In this document: positions 55,499 through 64,000 of the stretch, piece by piece | Position numbering within the stretch: position 1 is the first letter of the stretch | Layout: every line of letters starts with the position of its first letter | Assembly: GCA_947652115.1 (NCBI GenBank) | Contig: OX393570.1 | Coordinates: 12,978,950-13,042,949, forward strand | Length of the DNA stretch: 64,000 nucleotides | Source of the DNA: Blastomussa wellsi | Taxonomy: Eukaryota; Cnidaria; Anthozoa; Scleractinia; Plerogyridae | Direction of reading: 5' to 3' | Notes under the pieces: generated by a model | What the model was told of the DNA's origin: nothing | Seen by the model: the letters and a program-made list of their open reading frames with translations, nothing else | Databases searched by the model: none | Position numbers and translations under genes: made by a program

Positions 55499-58029
55499 TT
55501 GTAGAAAAAGTCGTACATCAGGATCTTGCTGTTGTCAAGGATTGTCATGCCCGTGTAAACAGGTTTATTCAGCAGCAGCTTGTTTTAATGCATGTGGATC
55601 CCCACCATGTCGTTTGTAAACAATACATGCCTTGAGTACAAAGGGCTGGCAACCAATTTCCTTATTTTGTCGTTCTCCTTGCTGTGCATGATTTTTATGT
55701 CAACACGGTTGTGCAGGTTTTCCATGGTTTTGCCGAAAACTGAGTTGTTCATGAGCTTGTAAAAGTTCTTTTCAAAGTCCGTTTTCACATAAAGATCGTG
55801 ATAGTCACCCAGCGTTTTGCATTTGAAAGCCTCCCAGACACTCTGCACATGCGCGTACTCTTCGTCCATTATGTGCTCATCATTCAGTTTGCTGTAAAAA
55901 ATCTGCTTGTCCGGCAGCCTTGTCTCACTGAATCTCTCCCATGGGTCCATGTACTCGTAAGGGTAAATACCCTTTTTGTAAAGCAGTTCGCTGCCTTCTG
56001 AAATGTTTATGTTATTTTTAACGGTTCTTTTGGGGTTGCGCTTACAAGTGAATCAAGGCTTCCTTGCAGAAAGTTCAAGCTGTCAATGAAATGCTGATTC
56101 CCAACTGAAAATGTGATGTACTTTTCCGTGTTGTTGGCGATGCATTTCACTTCTTTCTGCTGCTGTGACATTGCTTGCATAAGGTGGTGCATGTGGTAAC
56201 CCCTCAGATTGTGAAATACAACTGGAATGGGTGCCGTCTTGGGTTTATTCGCAATTTTAAATTGCATGTGTTGTGTGCGGCTCTGCGGAACCTGCCAGTT
56301 ATGTGGCAATGGTCTTTTACCGCGTCTCTGAAGTTTTTCTGAAGCAAAGGCTTTTCGCAGCATAAACAGTTTTCCTGATTTTTTGCCGCTTCTTTGTGCT
56401 CTTTTTCTGACAATATTTTCAGACAAAAAAAATCCACTTTTGACTGTGCAAAGTAAAAAACATTTTTTGTGGCTTTGGCCCAAATATCGGTCCTCTGTTT
56501 TGTTCCAAACAGGTAATGAGTCCAAGAATTCATCCTTTATAAGACTTTTGTTGCAAATGTGGCAGTCAGCTGCTTCATTAAATTTTTCCCAGTCTTCTGC
56601 AGACATTACAATCGGCTTGGGTTCGGCCAAGCTTTCTCTTATTAAATCCTCCTCCTGCAGAATGTCACTTAGAAATGTTCCCAGAGCATTTTCACCCCGT
56701 AAACTTTTGACCCTTAGACTGAGCCGTCACTTCTCACAACCAGGTACGAAAAGTCGCATGCCTCGTGCCATTCGGTCTTCTCCGTGTAGCTTTTTGGCTT
56801 GCTCTCTGGCCTGCGTTCGCAGCCAGGAATCTTTCTGACCAATGCCTCAAAGTTCGCATTATCACGCACGGCATCTTTATCTGTTTGTGATGATTTTGGA
56901 AAGAAAAGGTGTTTTCCCCTCTTCTGGCATCTCAATCCTTGTTGGCCTTCCGTTTACCCCACTGCAGTATTCTTTGTGTTTCTCAAGCAAGTCCAATCTT
57001 AAGAAACCTGTCACACACAACATGCAATAGTGTTTTGCATTGCAGTTTTTGGTCTCATCAAACAGCAAAGTGTTCACCTGTTTTACATAACAATAATGCT
57101 GTATTTCCCCCGACTCTATTAGCATCAGGCTTATCTGCTCCACATTCGCTTCTTTTCTGCTTAACCTGTGTATTATCACACAGTTGTTTTCGCAGCCAAA
57201 GACATTTATTGCAAGGCAATAAGCTTTTGTTTGTTATTGTAAGCAGCTTCTATTGTTTTCAAGACAAAGTCATTGTTTCAATTGTTGAGTCTTTTCTTTA
57301 GGGCTAGGGTATCAAACCAATCACATTATATGTTAGGAAAGCTGCTACATCGCCCTGCTTTACCGGTGTTGGGAAATCTATGCCTTGGTAGTTGATACCA
57401 TCGTTAACCGGATAGCTGCTTTGTCTTCTTTGGTTCTTATTAATCGGTGCAGGAAATAAAGAAGCTCTGAGTGCCCACTTCAAACATAAATTGTCCCTGT
57501 TTTATGATTGCTTTCTTGTTTGCCAGTTTGGCTGGAAGAGGCAAATAAGTTCCTCTGCGCAGTGGCTGATAGCGTGCGACATTCATGTACGCAACTATCA
57601 TTCTTTCAAGAACCCATCCTCATCCAGCCGCTGACCAGGCCTCAATTTCTCCCTTCATTCTTTCAATAAATCTGTCAAACTCTATTTTCATTTGGCACTC
57701 ATCATCATGTCGTTCGAAAACGCACGGTTCTTTTTCTCGAAAATAATTTTGCATGGTTTGTCTTTTATCGTTTCTTATAATTGAAAACTCTGCTTTAAGC
57801 TCAAAACTTAGTTTCACGCTATTTAACTCTTTGATTTCTCTTTCAACCACATTAGTAAACTTTACTTTGTTTTGTCTTGCAAACGCAAGAAGGTCGTTAT
57901 TGTTTACGTTTTCTGCAGATACAACCATTTTCCATACGCGAAGCCACTCCCGAAAATAATTTCGGTGGGCTAATATGAATTGGTCATCTATTTCGACCAC
58001 TTTTCTGTTTTCCTGCTCCGCAATCTGGC

Positions 58030-59091
58030 CGTAAAACATTTGCAACACTTCGGATGAAAACCTTGCTGCTGCCATTTTGGCGTATATATAACCCCTAATT
58101 TCAGAACGACCATGATTCAGTCTGATTTTTTTCATGGGCGCTTCAGAATTTTCATGGGCGCTTTGTAATTTCAGGGGCGCTTTGCAATGTCTAAAAAAGT
58201 CAGTTATGTCATTTCTATTTATCCACTGTGTCCCTACCTGTGATGCAATGTATATTTCTGACCCACCGCGTATAAATTCACTGAAATCACGTCTTTTGTA
58301 CAACTTGAAAATGGAACAAAACCAAAGCAGAAGTCGTGTTTACCAGTTCTTGTGTCTCTTGCCACCGGAACACACTCGTCCAGTTCACAAGCTCACATTT
58401 GTCTGGCGCGCCGTTATCCTAAATAAAATGTTTTCAGTCTTCACACTTGTGTGTTGTGGTTGATTATTGCAGCGCGGTCACGCGCAACTGAACCCTTCGC
58501 ATGACGTCAATGCTTCGAAATTAAAACAATACTGCTTGACCCGCATGCCCACCCGTTTTGTTTCATGCTGTTGCGGGCCAATTGCTTGGTTGTCAAAATC
58601 CACTAATTTCTCCTGCCATTCCATTTTTTTCTTCCAACATTCATTAATTGGCCATTGTTTTGTCAGCCAACAGCCTTTTGGGAAAGAAGAACAATTGGCA
58701 GCTAAATGCTATAACACACAGAAGGAATGCTGGTTCTGCGACAGATTTGCCAACGGAGCCGAGTTTGGTGCAAAAATGGCTTCCAGCGATAAGGAAACAA
58801 ATAGGCCATTTCCGAGTTCCCATTTTCCTCAATTTCAAAACGAGTCTAAGTGCGAAACTATTCATATGAAAATAAGCTTATTTTGCATGAGAATGAAGAT
58901 GTGGGTAAAACACATTTTCATATGAATGGTTTCGCACTTAGACTCGTTTTGGCGCTGAGGCAAAAGAGAACTCGGAAATGGCCTATTGCATGGCAAATCT
59001 GTTTCCTTATCGCTGGAAACTGTTTTTGCACTAAACTCGGCTCCATTGGCAAATCTGTCACAGAACTATCATCCCTTCTTGTGTGTGCTAG
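58030..59091. repeat. Polinton right terminal inverted repeat
   Basis: Complement of 40686-41640. It contains about 190 bp (58800-58986) not found in the left copy. The inner edge includes the start of the polymerase gene and CCCCTAATTTCAGAACGACC. The outer edge ends CTTGTGTGTGCTAG. Confidence 0.92.
58710..59091. repeat. terminal palindrome of the Polinton right end
   Basis: CTATAACACACAGAAGGAAT at 58710 pairs with the terminal TCCCTTCTTGTGTGTGCTAG. Further pairs: GACAGATTTGCCAACGGAGC with GGCTCCATTGGCAAATCTGTC; TCCAGCGATAAGGAAAC with GTTTCCTTATCGCTGGA; and AAACGAGTCTAAGTGCGAAA with TTTCGCACTTAGACTCGTTT. The centre lies near 58893. Confidence 0.92.
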
Positions 59092-59144
59092 TTACTAGTT
59101 GGATACATCTAACATTGAACCTTGTGTGTTTTCTTTCCTCCAAG

Positions 59145-59236
59145 ATATGGTGAGAACAGAGAAGAACAATGTGCATGAGTCTAAGTCCAGTGGACAGTAT
59201 TCCTATCCTGAGTGGAGTAAGGAAGTCATCCCTCCA
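59145..59236 (+). CDS. INPPL1/INPP5D-like: SHIP-like phosphatase, fourth visible exon
   Basis: The acceptor TTTTCTTTCCTCCAAG and donor GTGAGT bracket 92 nt. Two starting bases complete the codon left by the exon at 38479 (giving Asp), and the frame reads MVRTEKNNVHESKSSGQYSY then PEWSKEVIPP, ending in phase 0. In vertebrate SHIP the corresponding stretch after STCLE is a Ser/Asp-rich loop, then a QW motif before LPTLKP; here EW precedes VIPP. It lies only 53 bp beyond the Polinton end. Later exons are outside the window. Confidence 0.78.
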
Positions 59237-60094
59237 GTGAGTGGGAAGTTTGGTGCACTTAGAAAGTATTAGTGGTTTTAAACATAGCATAATTATGTGT
59301 CTTGTTAAAATACAGTTCATTACTTTTTTTCACTTTCCAGCCCAGGCTAGGGAACAATTTTGTTAATAAATTATTATTTATCCATCTCTTAGCTAATCCT
59401 CCACAGCTATTTCCTATTTAAACTGCAGTGTGTGTGTGTTGTAAGTTAAATTGTTTTCATGTTAAAATACATGTATATGTCTAACTAAGATAAATCTGCC
59501 TCAACCATAAAAGAACACTTTAACATTTGTGACCCTCCACAGGACTTTGATGCAAAAGGTGAAAGCATGCTCACAACATGCTTCCACTTGGAAACAAAAG
59601 AAACCCTTTTAGCACACTTAAGGTGTGCTACGAAGTCTACCTCATTAGCCATTTCCTTTGTTTTTGCAACATGCTAAGCACAATGTGCATGTGATATCAA
59701 ACAGTGAAGCGTGATACATCGAACAGTGAAGTGTGCCAAGTGTGGAAAACAGAAGCTGCATGTTAGCAACAAACACAAAGTGCATTACGCTACAAGGTAA
59801 CGCTGAACACACATTAACATTCCATAAAAGTTTTCTATTCCTTAAACTCTCTCAAGTGGTGTATTAAGATTCTTCTGTCCTCTAAACAAACAGTAAAAGA
59901 TTGGATGAAGGATAATCATTTATTGTTACAACTGTCGAGTCAAGTCAACTGCATGTAAAATAGCCACGTAGTGAAGACTGGAGTGCATAAAAAGAACTAC
60001 GTAGACTAATGGTTTATTATGTCATTGAACAAAGGTATTTTACTTATATGTGACCTTCCATAGGAAAACACGTCTTATCGAAAATACCGTTTTT
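59237..60094. other. intron after the last visible exon, no gene seen
   Basis: Two acceptor-like tracts (ending 59340 and 59542) are present but the text after them does not resemble the expected SHIP continuation. TTTAGCACACTTAAGGTGTGCTA at 59610-59632 contains a short palindrome, and GAACAGTGAAG words repeat at 59700-59735. Confidence 0.4.
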
Positions 60095-60372
60095 GGGGCG
60101 TTTGAAACGCCTCACAAACGGAGTTTGACAGCGTTTGAAACGCCTCTCAAACTCTTTTCAAACGTTTTGCAAACTCCTTACAAACGCTTGCAAATCGTTT
60201 CAAACGCTTTTCAAACCCTTCGCAAACGCCTCGCAAACGGTTTGCAAAGCGTTTCAAACGCTTCTCAAACCCTTTTCAAACGGTTCTCAAACGCTTCGCA
60301 AACGCTTTGCAAAACCCTTTGCAAACGGTTTGTAAACCCTTTGCAAACGCTTCTCACACGCCATTTCAAATC
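60095..60372. repeat. 11-bp-period minisatellite (TTTCAAACGCT)
   Basis: About 25 variants of CAAACGCYTTK or CAAACSSTTY in tandem. Every unit keeps CAAAC. Spacing is 10-12 bp. It creates a 150-codon + ORF with no stop, which is not supported as a gene. Confidence 0.92.
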
Positions 60373-61108
60373 CTTTCGAGAGCCGACGGTCAAACCTGCA
60401 TGGAATAAAACGCGCCTAGCAATGATTAATACTTTACGGTCGGCAATGAACTGTTCTTTCAACATGGGTAGAAAAATCAAAAAAGTTAAGCTTATAAAAT
60501 AAAAGTTATTCAGTACGACGGGAAAGTTATTTAATGTATTTAAAACGCACGAGCGCGCGATGTCAGTGGGTCACCTTTGTTTACGTCTCATTTTGATATT
60601 AGCTGATCTCGCATGATTCGACGTGAATGAAAACTTTTCGTCGCTCAGACAAGCAAATGTTCACCGCAGTTTATTCGCAGGCACAAAGAGAAAAGTTAAA
60701 AATGACTTTAAAAAAATCTTACATCTTAAAATTATATTATTCGAACATGTTTCGAGATTTTGATCCAAACATAGCGCGGCGAACACAAAAACAACCGACA
60801 AGCGGAAATTTGCATAATAGCTCGACGGCCATGATTGTTTACGCTTGACAGATTTCGCGAATGAACCTTGTCACGAATTCGCTACAAACGGCTGTTATTT
60901 ATTTAATGCAGTACTAAAATATGTTTACAAATTCCCAAAGAGGCCTATGCCTGCCGAAAATTATTGTCGAAAGTACAGCCGCAGAAATGTTCACCAAGAA
61001 TTTTTATTTCGACGTTCATTGCTTCGAACTACCGGAAATGTATGATTGACATCATGTTGTCATTCATGTTGAGTTGCAAATAGCTCCAAATTCTCTCACT
61101 TAGACGCA
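60373..61108. other. downstream flank of the DUF7869 gene
   Basis: Two short + ORFs (60627-60848, 60845-61045) without a domain. A minus-strand AATAAA lies near 60898, about 210 bp after the DUF7869-type gene stop, and may be its polyadenylation signal. Confidence 0.4.
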
Positions 61109-63103
61109 TCAAGGTTTTGGTGCGACTAGATTCGCAGAATCTGATTTACAAAACTGTCTAATTTCCTTATACAGATAATTCTTCCTTTCTAAATCCAGGC
61201 CTACTGGTTTTATGACAGGAGGAAGCGTATAAGGTGGAAGTTTTGTTTGATCTTTTAGTAAGTCAAACTCCACTTCTTCAGAGTCAGCATAACGCTTACA
61301 GTAAACCCGCCCGGGCGCGTCTTTACTGAAGCAAAAATGATGATAGCCCTTTACTCCTGGCAATTTCTTGAAAAAGGGATCAAAAAAACTTGCCCAGTCG
61401 TAAGTAGGAACTATAACTGAACCGTCATGCAGCCCACAAAGTTGTGTGACATTCACGCCTGTGACAGTCGAGTTGTCGATCGCACGGGCCAACTCGAATA
61501 GGTCCGAAATAAATGTTTTTCGGACCGCCTGCTTAGCCAAGCCAAAACACCAGTCTGGGGAGAACTTAGTGTGGCCAGCAACCAGAAATGAATACAGAAT
61601 GTTCCAGTGCAAACCAACAATTGTTCTCCAGGCATAGTACCATAGAAAATAATTGTTTTTATTTTGACCAGAGCAGTTGTCCGCGTGAATGAAGGCATCT
61701 GTTTCGCCAAGCCCAAATTTCTCAAAATAGTAATGAACCAAGCTGATAGTACTGTTGGCTCCCTTACCTGTGAGAACTGACTCATCAACTAAGAAATTTA
61801 CTTGACGAGGAATCGCTTCGCAACAGACACCGAAAATAGCACATTTCCGTGGTGTTTTGAAATAAATTGGTCCCGGCTGTAAGGGATTACTTGGATAGTG
61901 GACTTGTTGTGCATAATCGTACGAATAATGCATCTTGCCCTTCAAAGAACAAGCAGGGTTGTTCTTTGGAACGATCCCATTGTTTGCAGCCAGAACCTGA
62001 TGTGCGGTAGGCTCTACGGCTTTTACAGTAGATCTGTAAAAGCTTCGCTCACTACTTGACCTAAACAAATGTTCTTCCTGAGCGCGTACGACTGCTGATT
62101 TCGCGTGTTCAGGAAGATTTGCTGATCGAACAATTTGAGTGTTATTATGTTGACAAGTGAAACATAAATCACTCATTGGCCGCATGATAACTACATGTGG
62201 AGTGAGCTGATTCCAAAGTTCCACGAACTTTGAGTAACCTATAGGTGTTTGGCTTTGTGCCTCCATTGCAGTTGAATAAACACGCCAAACAGAAGCTTTT
62301 GACATGTGAGAAGGCAAAAGTCGCACATCCGTACGCTTGAAGCCAGGAACCCGGCCAGGCAAAACAAGCGCATGTTCTTCAGCATAGTTGCTGATGAATG
62401 TTGAAACTTGTTTAGTAGCCTCAAAAGAGCAGGTCTTTTTAGGCAGCCTACCTTTGTTTCCGTGAACACGTAAAGTAAGGCCAAAGGCCCTATAATGTTC
62501 ACATAGATTCGCATAGCGCTCCCTGCCAACTGCATGCAAAAACAAATACGTGTTTTTACAGATTTGGCGACCCTTGAAATAAAAGTTACAAGCAGACCGC
62601 TTTCGCTTCCTGCCTTTAACTTCGTCGCTACGCAAGTGGCAATGTAAATGAGAGAGAACAATTAAATCTAATTCTTCTTTACTCAACTGTAAACAGTTTG
62701 CACGGCTTTCGAGAACATCGCTGACAGAGAGTTCTGAACTGCAATGTTGCATCTTCGGCCCAAACTGACAACCGCATCCGTTACTCAGAAAGTTTCTGAT
62801 GGTCTGTAGCTCATCGCTGTCACTGTCTCTGAGATCAAAGCAATTGTCTCCCGATGAGCAATCATCTTGGTCTACAGAAGAAGTGTCATGCTCTGAACGA
62901 GTGCTATCAGAATCTGACGAATAAGAATCGACATCGTAGTCATCTTGACTTTGCACTTCAGTTGAAGTTGTCCAATTGAAGTACTCGTCAACTACCGCAT
63001 TCAGATCAGCTTGAATAGACTCCTGATTCGCTAGTATACAGGTGTCTAGACCCACTGAGTCCATGGCTTCTAAAAAAGCCGTTTTATAATAAAATAACAA
63101 CAA
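61109..63103 (-). CDS. DUF7869-type transposase-like protein, intact
   Basis: A 664-codon uninterrupted frame, the longest in the window. ATG at 63103 is possible; ATG at 63064 (MDSVGLDTCILANQ) has the better context (GCCATGG) and would give 651 aa. Domains: a Ser/Asp-rich acidic segment (DSYSSDSDSTRSEHD), a Lys/Arg cluster (VKGRKRKRSACNFYF), a helical middle (YSKFVELWNQLTPHVVIMRP), CFTC knuckle-like Cys, and a C-terminal RNase H-like part with FIHADNCSGQNKNNYFLWYY and AGHTKFSPDWCFGLAKQ, which I associate with the DUF7869 family seen in many animal genomes. A TATA box precedes it. Either a recent transposon gene or a domesticated copy; no terminal repeats were secured. Confidence 0.75.
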   Translation of the reverse strand: MLLFYYKTAFLEAMDSVGLDTCILANQESIQADLNAVVDEYFNWTTSTEVQSQDDYDVDSYSSDSDSTRSEHDTSSVDQDDCSSGDNCFDLRDSDSDELQTIRNFLSNGCGCQFGPKMQHCSSELSVSDVLESRANCLQLSKEELDLIVLSHLHCHLRSDEVKGRKRKRSACNFYFKGRQICKNTYLFLHAVGRERYANLCEHYRAFGLTLRVHGNKGRLPKKTCSFEATKQVSTFISNYAEEHALVLPGRVPGFKRTDVRLLPSHMSKASVWRVYSTAMEAQSQTPIGYSKFVELWNQLTPHVVIMRPMSDLCFTCQHNNTQIVRSANLPEHAKSAVVRAQEEHLFRSSSERSFYRSTVKAVEPTAHQVLAANNGIVPKNNPACSLKGKMHYSYDYAQQVHYPSNPLQPGPIYFKTPRKCAIFGVCCEAIPRQVNFLVDESVLTGKGANSTISLVHYYFEKFGLGETDAFIHADNCSGQNKNNYFLWYYAWRTIVGLHWNILYSFLVAGHTKFSPDWCFGLAKQAVRKTFISDLFELARAIDNSTVTGVNVTQLCGLHDGSVIVPTYDWASFFDPFFKKLPGVKGYHHFCFSKDAPGRVYCKRYADSEEVEFDLLKDQTKLPPYTLPPVIKPVGLDLERKNYLYKEIRQFCKSDSANLVAPKP

Positions 63104-63181
63104 GCATAAAATTTCTCTAACCTGATTTAAATCCGCCGCCGGGAGAGATCCAGAAGAAAGGGTAATTTTATTTTTTCTTTC

Positions 63182-63189
63182 CTATTTAT
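63182..63189 (-). promoter_or_regulatory. TATA box for the DUF7869-type gene
   Basis: The minus strand reads GGCTATAAATAGG, a canonical TATAAATA with G/C flanks, 79-118 bp upstream of the two possible start codons. Transcription would begin about 30 bp downstream, near 63155. Confidence 0.6.
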
Positions 63190-64000
63190 AGCCACGCCGA
63201 CTAATGAGAATCAAAAGTAATTAAATTTAGGATCGAAAGTAACCAATAACAAAGGAGTTGATAAGACCTCCTGTTTCCTCACGGGTCCGCCGCCCGGCGG
63301 TACTCGGCAAGGCGGAATAAAACTCTTGCATATAAAATGAAGCGCAAGCACAAAAATTCACGCGCGTAAACAGGAAAAAAAAAAAGAAAAACAACAATGA
63401 GGATCAAAACGTTCTGATTGTTTGTGACTGAATGTTTAAAGATGTTTCACGGATTCTTGTGCTTGCGATGATGTGTAGAAAAGTAAACCAGACAATGAAT
63501 TAACGAATCACGAGTCTTTAATAAAAAACAGTTACATTTTCAACCATGGGAATCGACTGATATGACAATTAGTTAACAAACGAGTTTTTATTGAAATAAG
63601 GTTACATTTCAACCATGGAATCTGCCGAGCTGAGATGAGTTACATTTATTTTTTTCAGGTACCGACATTTGTTGTTTATTTTGTTTTTAATGTCATTCCA
63701 TATCTTTGATACCTCGCCGACCTCCACCGGATACACAAGGAATGCCAACCCTGGAAGAAAAACACGGTTGGTTTCCAGGAGTTTTAACCTGTGCCTTTCT
63801 TTGACTTCAGTGATACAATTTAAGCATATTTGTGTGTCAAATTGGAATGATCCCAGGCTAAGTCTGCTCAAACCACATCCGCTAAGCATGCTGTACATGA
63901 TCCCACACTAACTGCGCTCAAAGCACACTAAGCGTGTGATTGAACACGCTAAGAAAAACAATAAATGAATAGAGGGGGTAAGTTTCTAAAGAAAATGTGG
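63190..64000. other. upstream region with one unassigned minus ORF
   Basis: An A-rich run lies at 63380-63395. The minus-strand ORF 63898-63602 (98 codons, with CLNCITEVKERHRLKLLETN) has no recognised domain. Near the window end, GCACACTAAGCGTGTG (63926-63941) forms a small palindrome. CCCACACTAACTGCGCTCAAAG and CCCAGGCTAAGTCTGCTCAAAC nearby are similar words. Confidence 0.35.

Larger units (their letters stand above)
54136..58073 (-). pseudogene. Polinton DNA polymerase B with internal deletion and Penelope insertion
   Basis: Minus strand. The first codons at 58073 (MAAARFSSEVLQMFYGQIAE) are at the right inverted repeat edge. Then come an N-terminal region (58000-57560), a C2H2-like finger (HYCMLCVTGFLRLDLLEKHK), two Cys/His zinc clusters (CHICNKSLIKDEF; DHCHITGRFRRAAHNTCN, as in endonuclease VII-like fingers), exonuclease text with VVFHNLRGY, and FEKNFYKLMNNSVFGKTMEN (motif B). 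At about 55775 YHDLYVKTD joins motif B directly, so the rest of the exonuclease, the TPR insert and motif A are lost. Motif C, YTDTDSLLL, is intact at 54877-54850. A Penelope piece sits between. The C-terminus carries added 18-residue repeats. Many frameshifts. Confidence 0.9.
40686..59091. mobile_element. Polinton/Maverick element (adintovirus-like), decayed
   Basis: 18.4 kb between inverted ends of about 0.95 kb. It contains capsid, packaging-type ATPase, retroviral-type integrase and protein-primed-type DNA polymerase B genes, the defining set of Polintons. Convergent layout: structural genes, ATPase and integrase on +, polymerase on - at the right. A LINE (3.35 kb) and a Penelope fragment (0.57 kb) were inserted later, so the original length was about 14.5 kb, within the usual range. 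No cysteine protease was recognised. A clear 6-bp target duplication is not visible: TTATTG precedes and TTACTA follows. Most genes are broken. Confidence 0.93.

Noticed and set aside
40680..59097. 6-bp target duplication for the Polinton
   Set aside because: TTATTG and TTACTA agree at only four positions, too few to claim.
59543..59680. Next SHIP exon after the CTCCACAG acceptor
   Set aside because: The reading frame after it does not resemble the SHIP family and no donor fits.
60050..60502. 150-codon protein on the + strand
   Set aside because: Its middle is entirely the 11-bp minisatellite and its ends have no domain.
63669..63911. 80-codon + strand ORF
   Set aside because: It overlaps a minus-strand ORF of similar length; neither has a motif or signal that decides between them.
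1..64000. CRISPR array or bacterial operon
   Set aside because: Repeats present are minisatellites without unique spacers, and the genes are eukaryotic or transposon-derived.

Overview
The window reads as a piece of a cnidarian nuclear genome, most likely a stony coral or another hexacorallian. Codons look animal, exons are spliced, and the transposon mix (BEL/Pao, L1/Tx1-like and CR1/L2-like LINEs, Penelope with a GIY-YIG domain, Polinton, piggyBac/TTAA and hAT-like MITEs) is typical of those genomes. The species is an inference and was not tested.

Backbone: one host gene crosses the window on the + strand. Four short exons (5371-5454, 5563-5630, 38422-38479, 59145-59236) have good splice sites and matching phases. 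They read continuously as the end of an inositol-polyphosphate 5-phosphatase domain (motif TSDHWPVF) followed by the start of the C2-like region of a SHIP-type phosphatase (INPP5D/INPPL1 family). The introns between them are 108 bp, about 32.8 kb and about 20.7 kb. Nearly everything else lies in these introns.

Intron contents, left to right. 1-5370 (before the first visible exon): a stray protein-primed-type DNA polymerase B fragment, the 3' end of an L1-like LINE, a CR1/L2-like LINE and a CATA microsatellite. 5631-38421: LINE scraps, a hAT-like MITE, a HECT-domain fragment, a Penelope element, a RecQ-like helicase exon, a DDE integrase fragment, a nearly full-length BEL/Pao element with both LTRs (14417-22417) split by a LINE, a tRNA-derived SINE, a decayed L1-like LINE carrying a TTAA MITE, a second BEL element (28440-31922 plus 35074-35443), and within it a third, rearranged BEL element whose two ends are inverted copies of one LTR end. 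The intron closes with a palindrome of about 0.9 kb.

38480-59144: an 18.4-kb Polinton/Maverick (40686-59091) with long terminal inverted repeats that themselves fold into hairpins. It carries recognisable capsid, ATPase, integrase and DNA polymerase B genes plus several unassigned genes, most of them broken. The capsid gene holds a LINE flanked by a 97-bp identical duplication. The polymerase gene holds a Penelope fragment. Polymerase, ATPase and integrase each carry an internal deletion removing a catalytic motif. After the last exon come an 11-bp-period minisatellite and a long intact minus-strand gene for a DUF7869-type, transposase-like protein with a TATA box.

Overall this is a nested record of insertions in a signalling gene's introns. 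Few transposon genes look intact: a 181-aa and a 62-aa Polinton ORF, two BEL integrase ORFs, and the DUF7869 gene.
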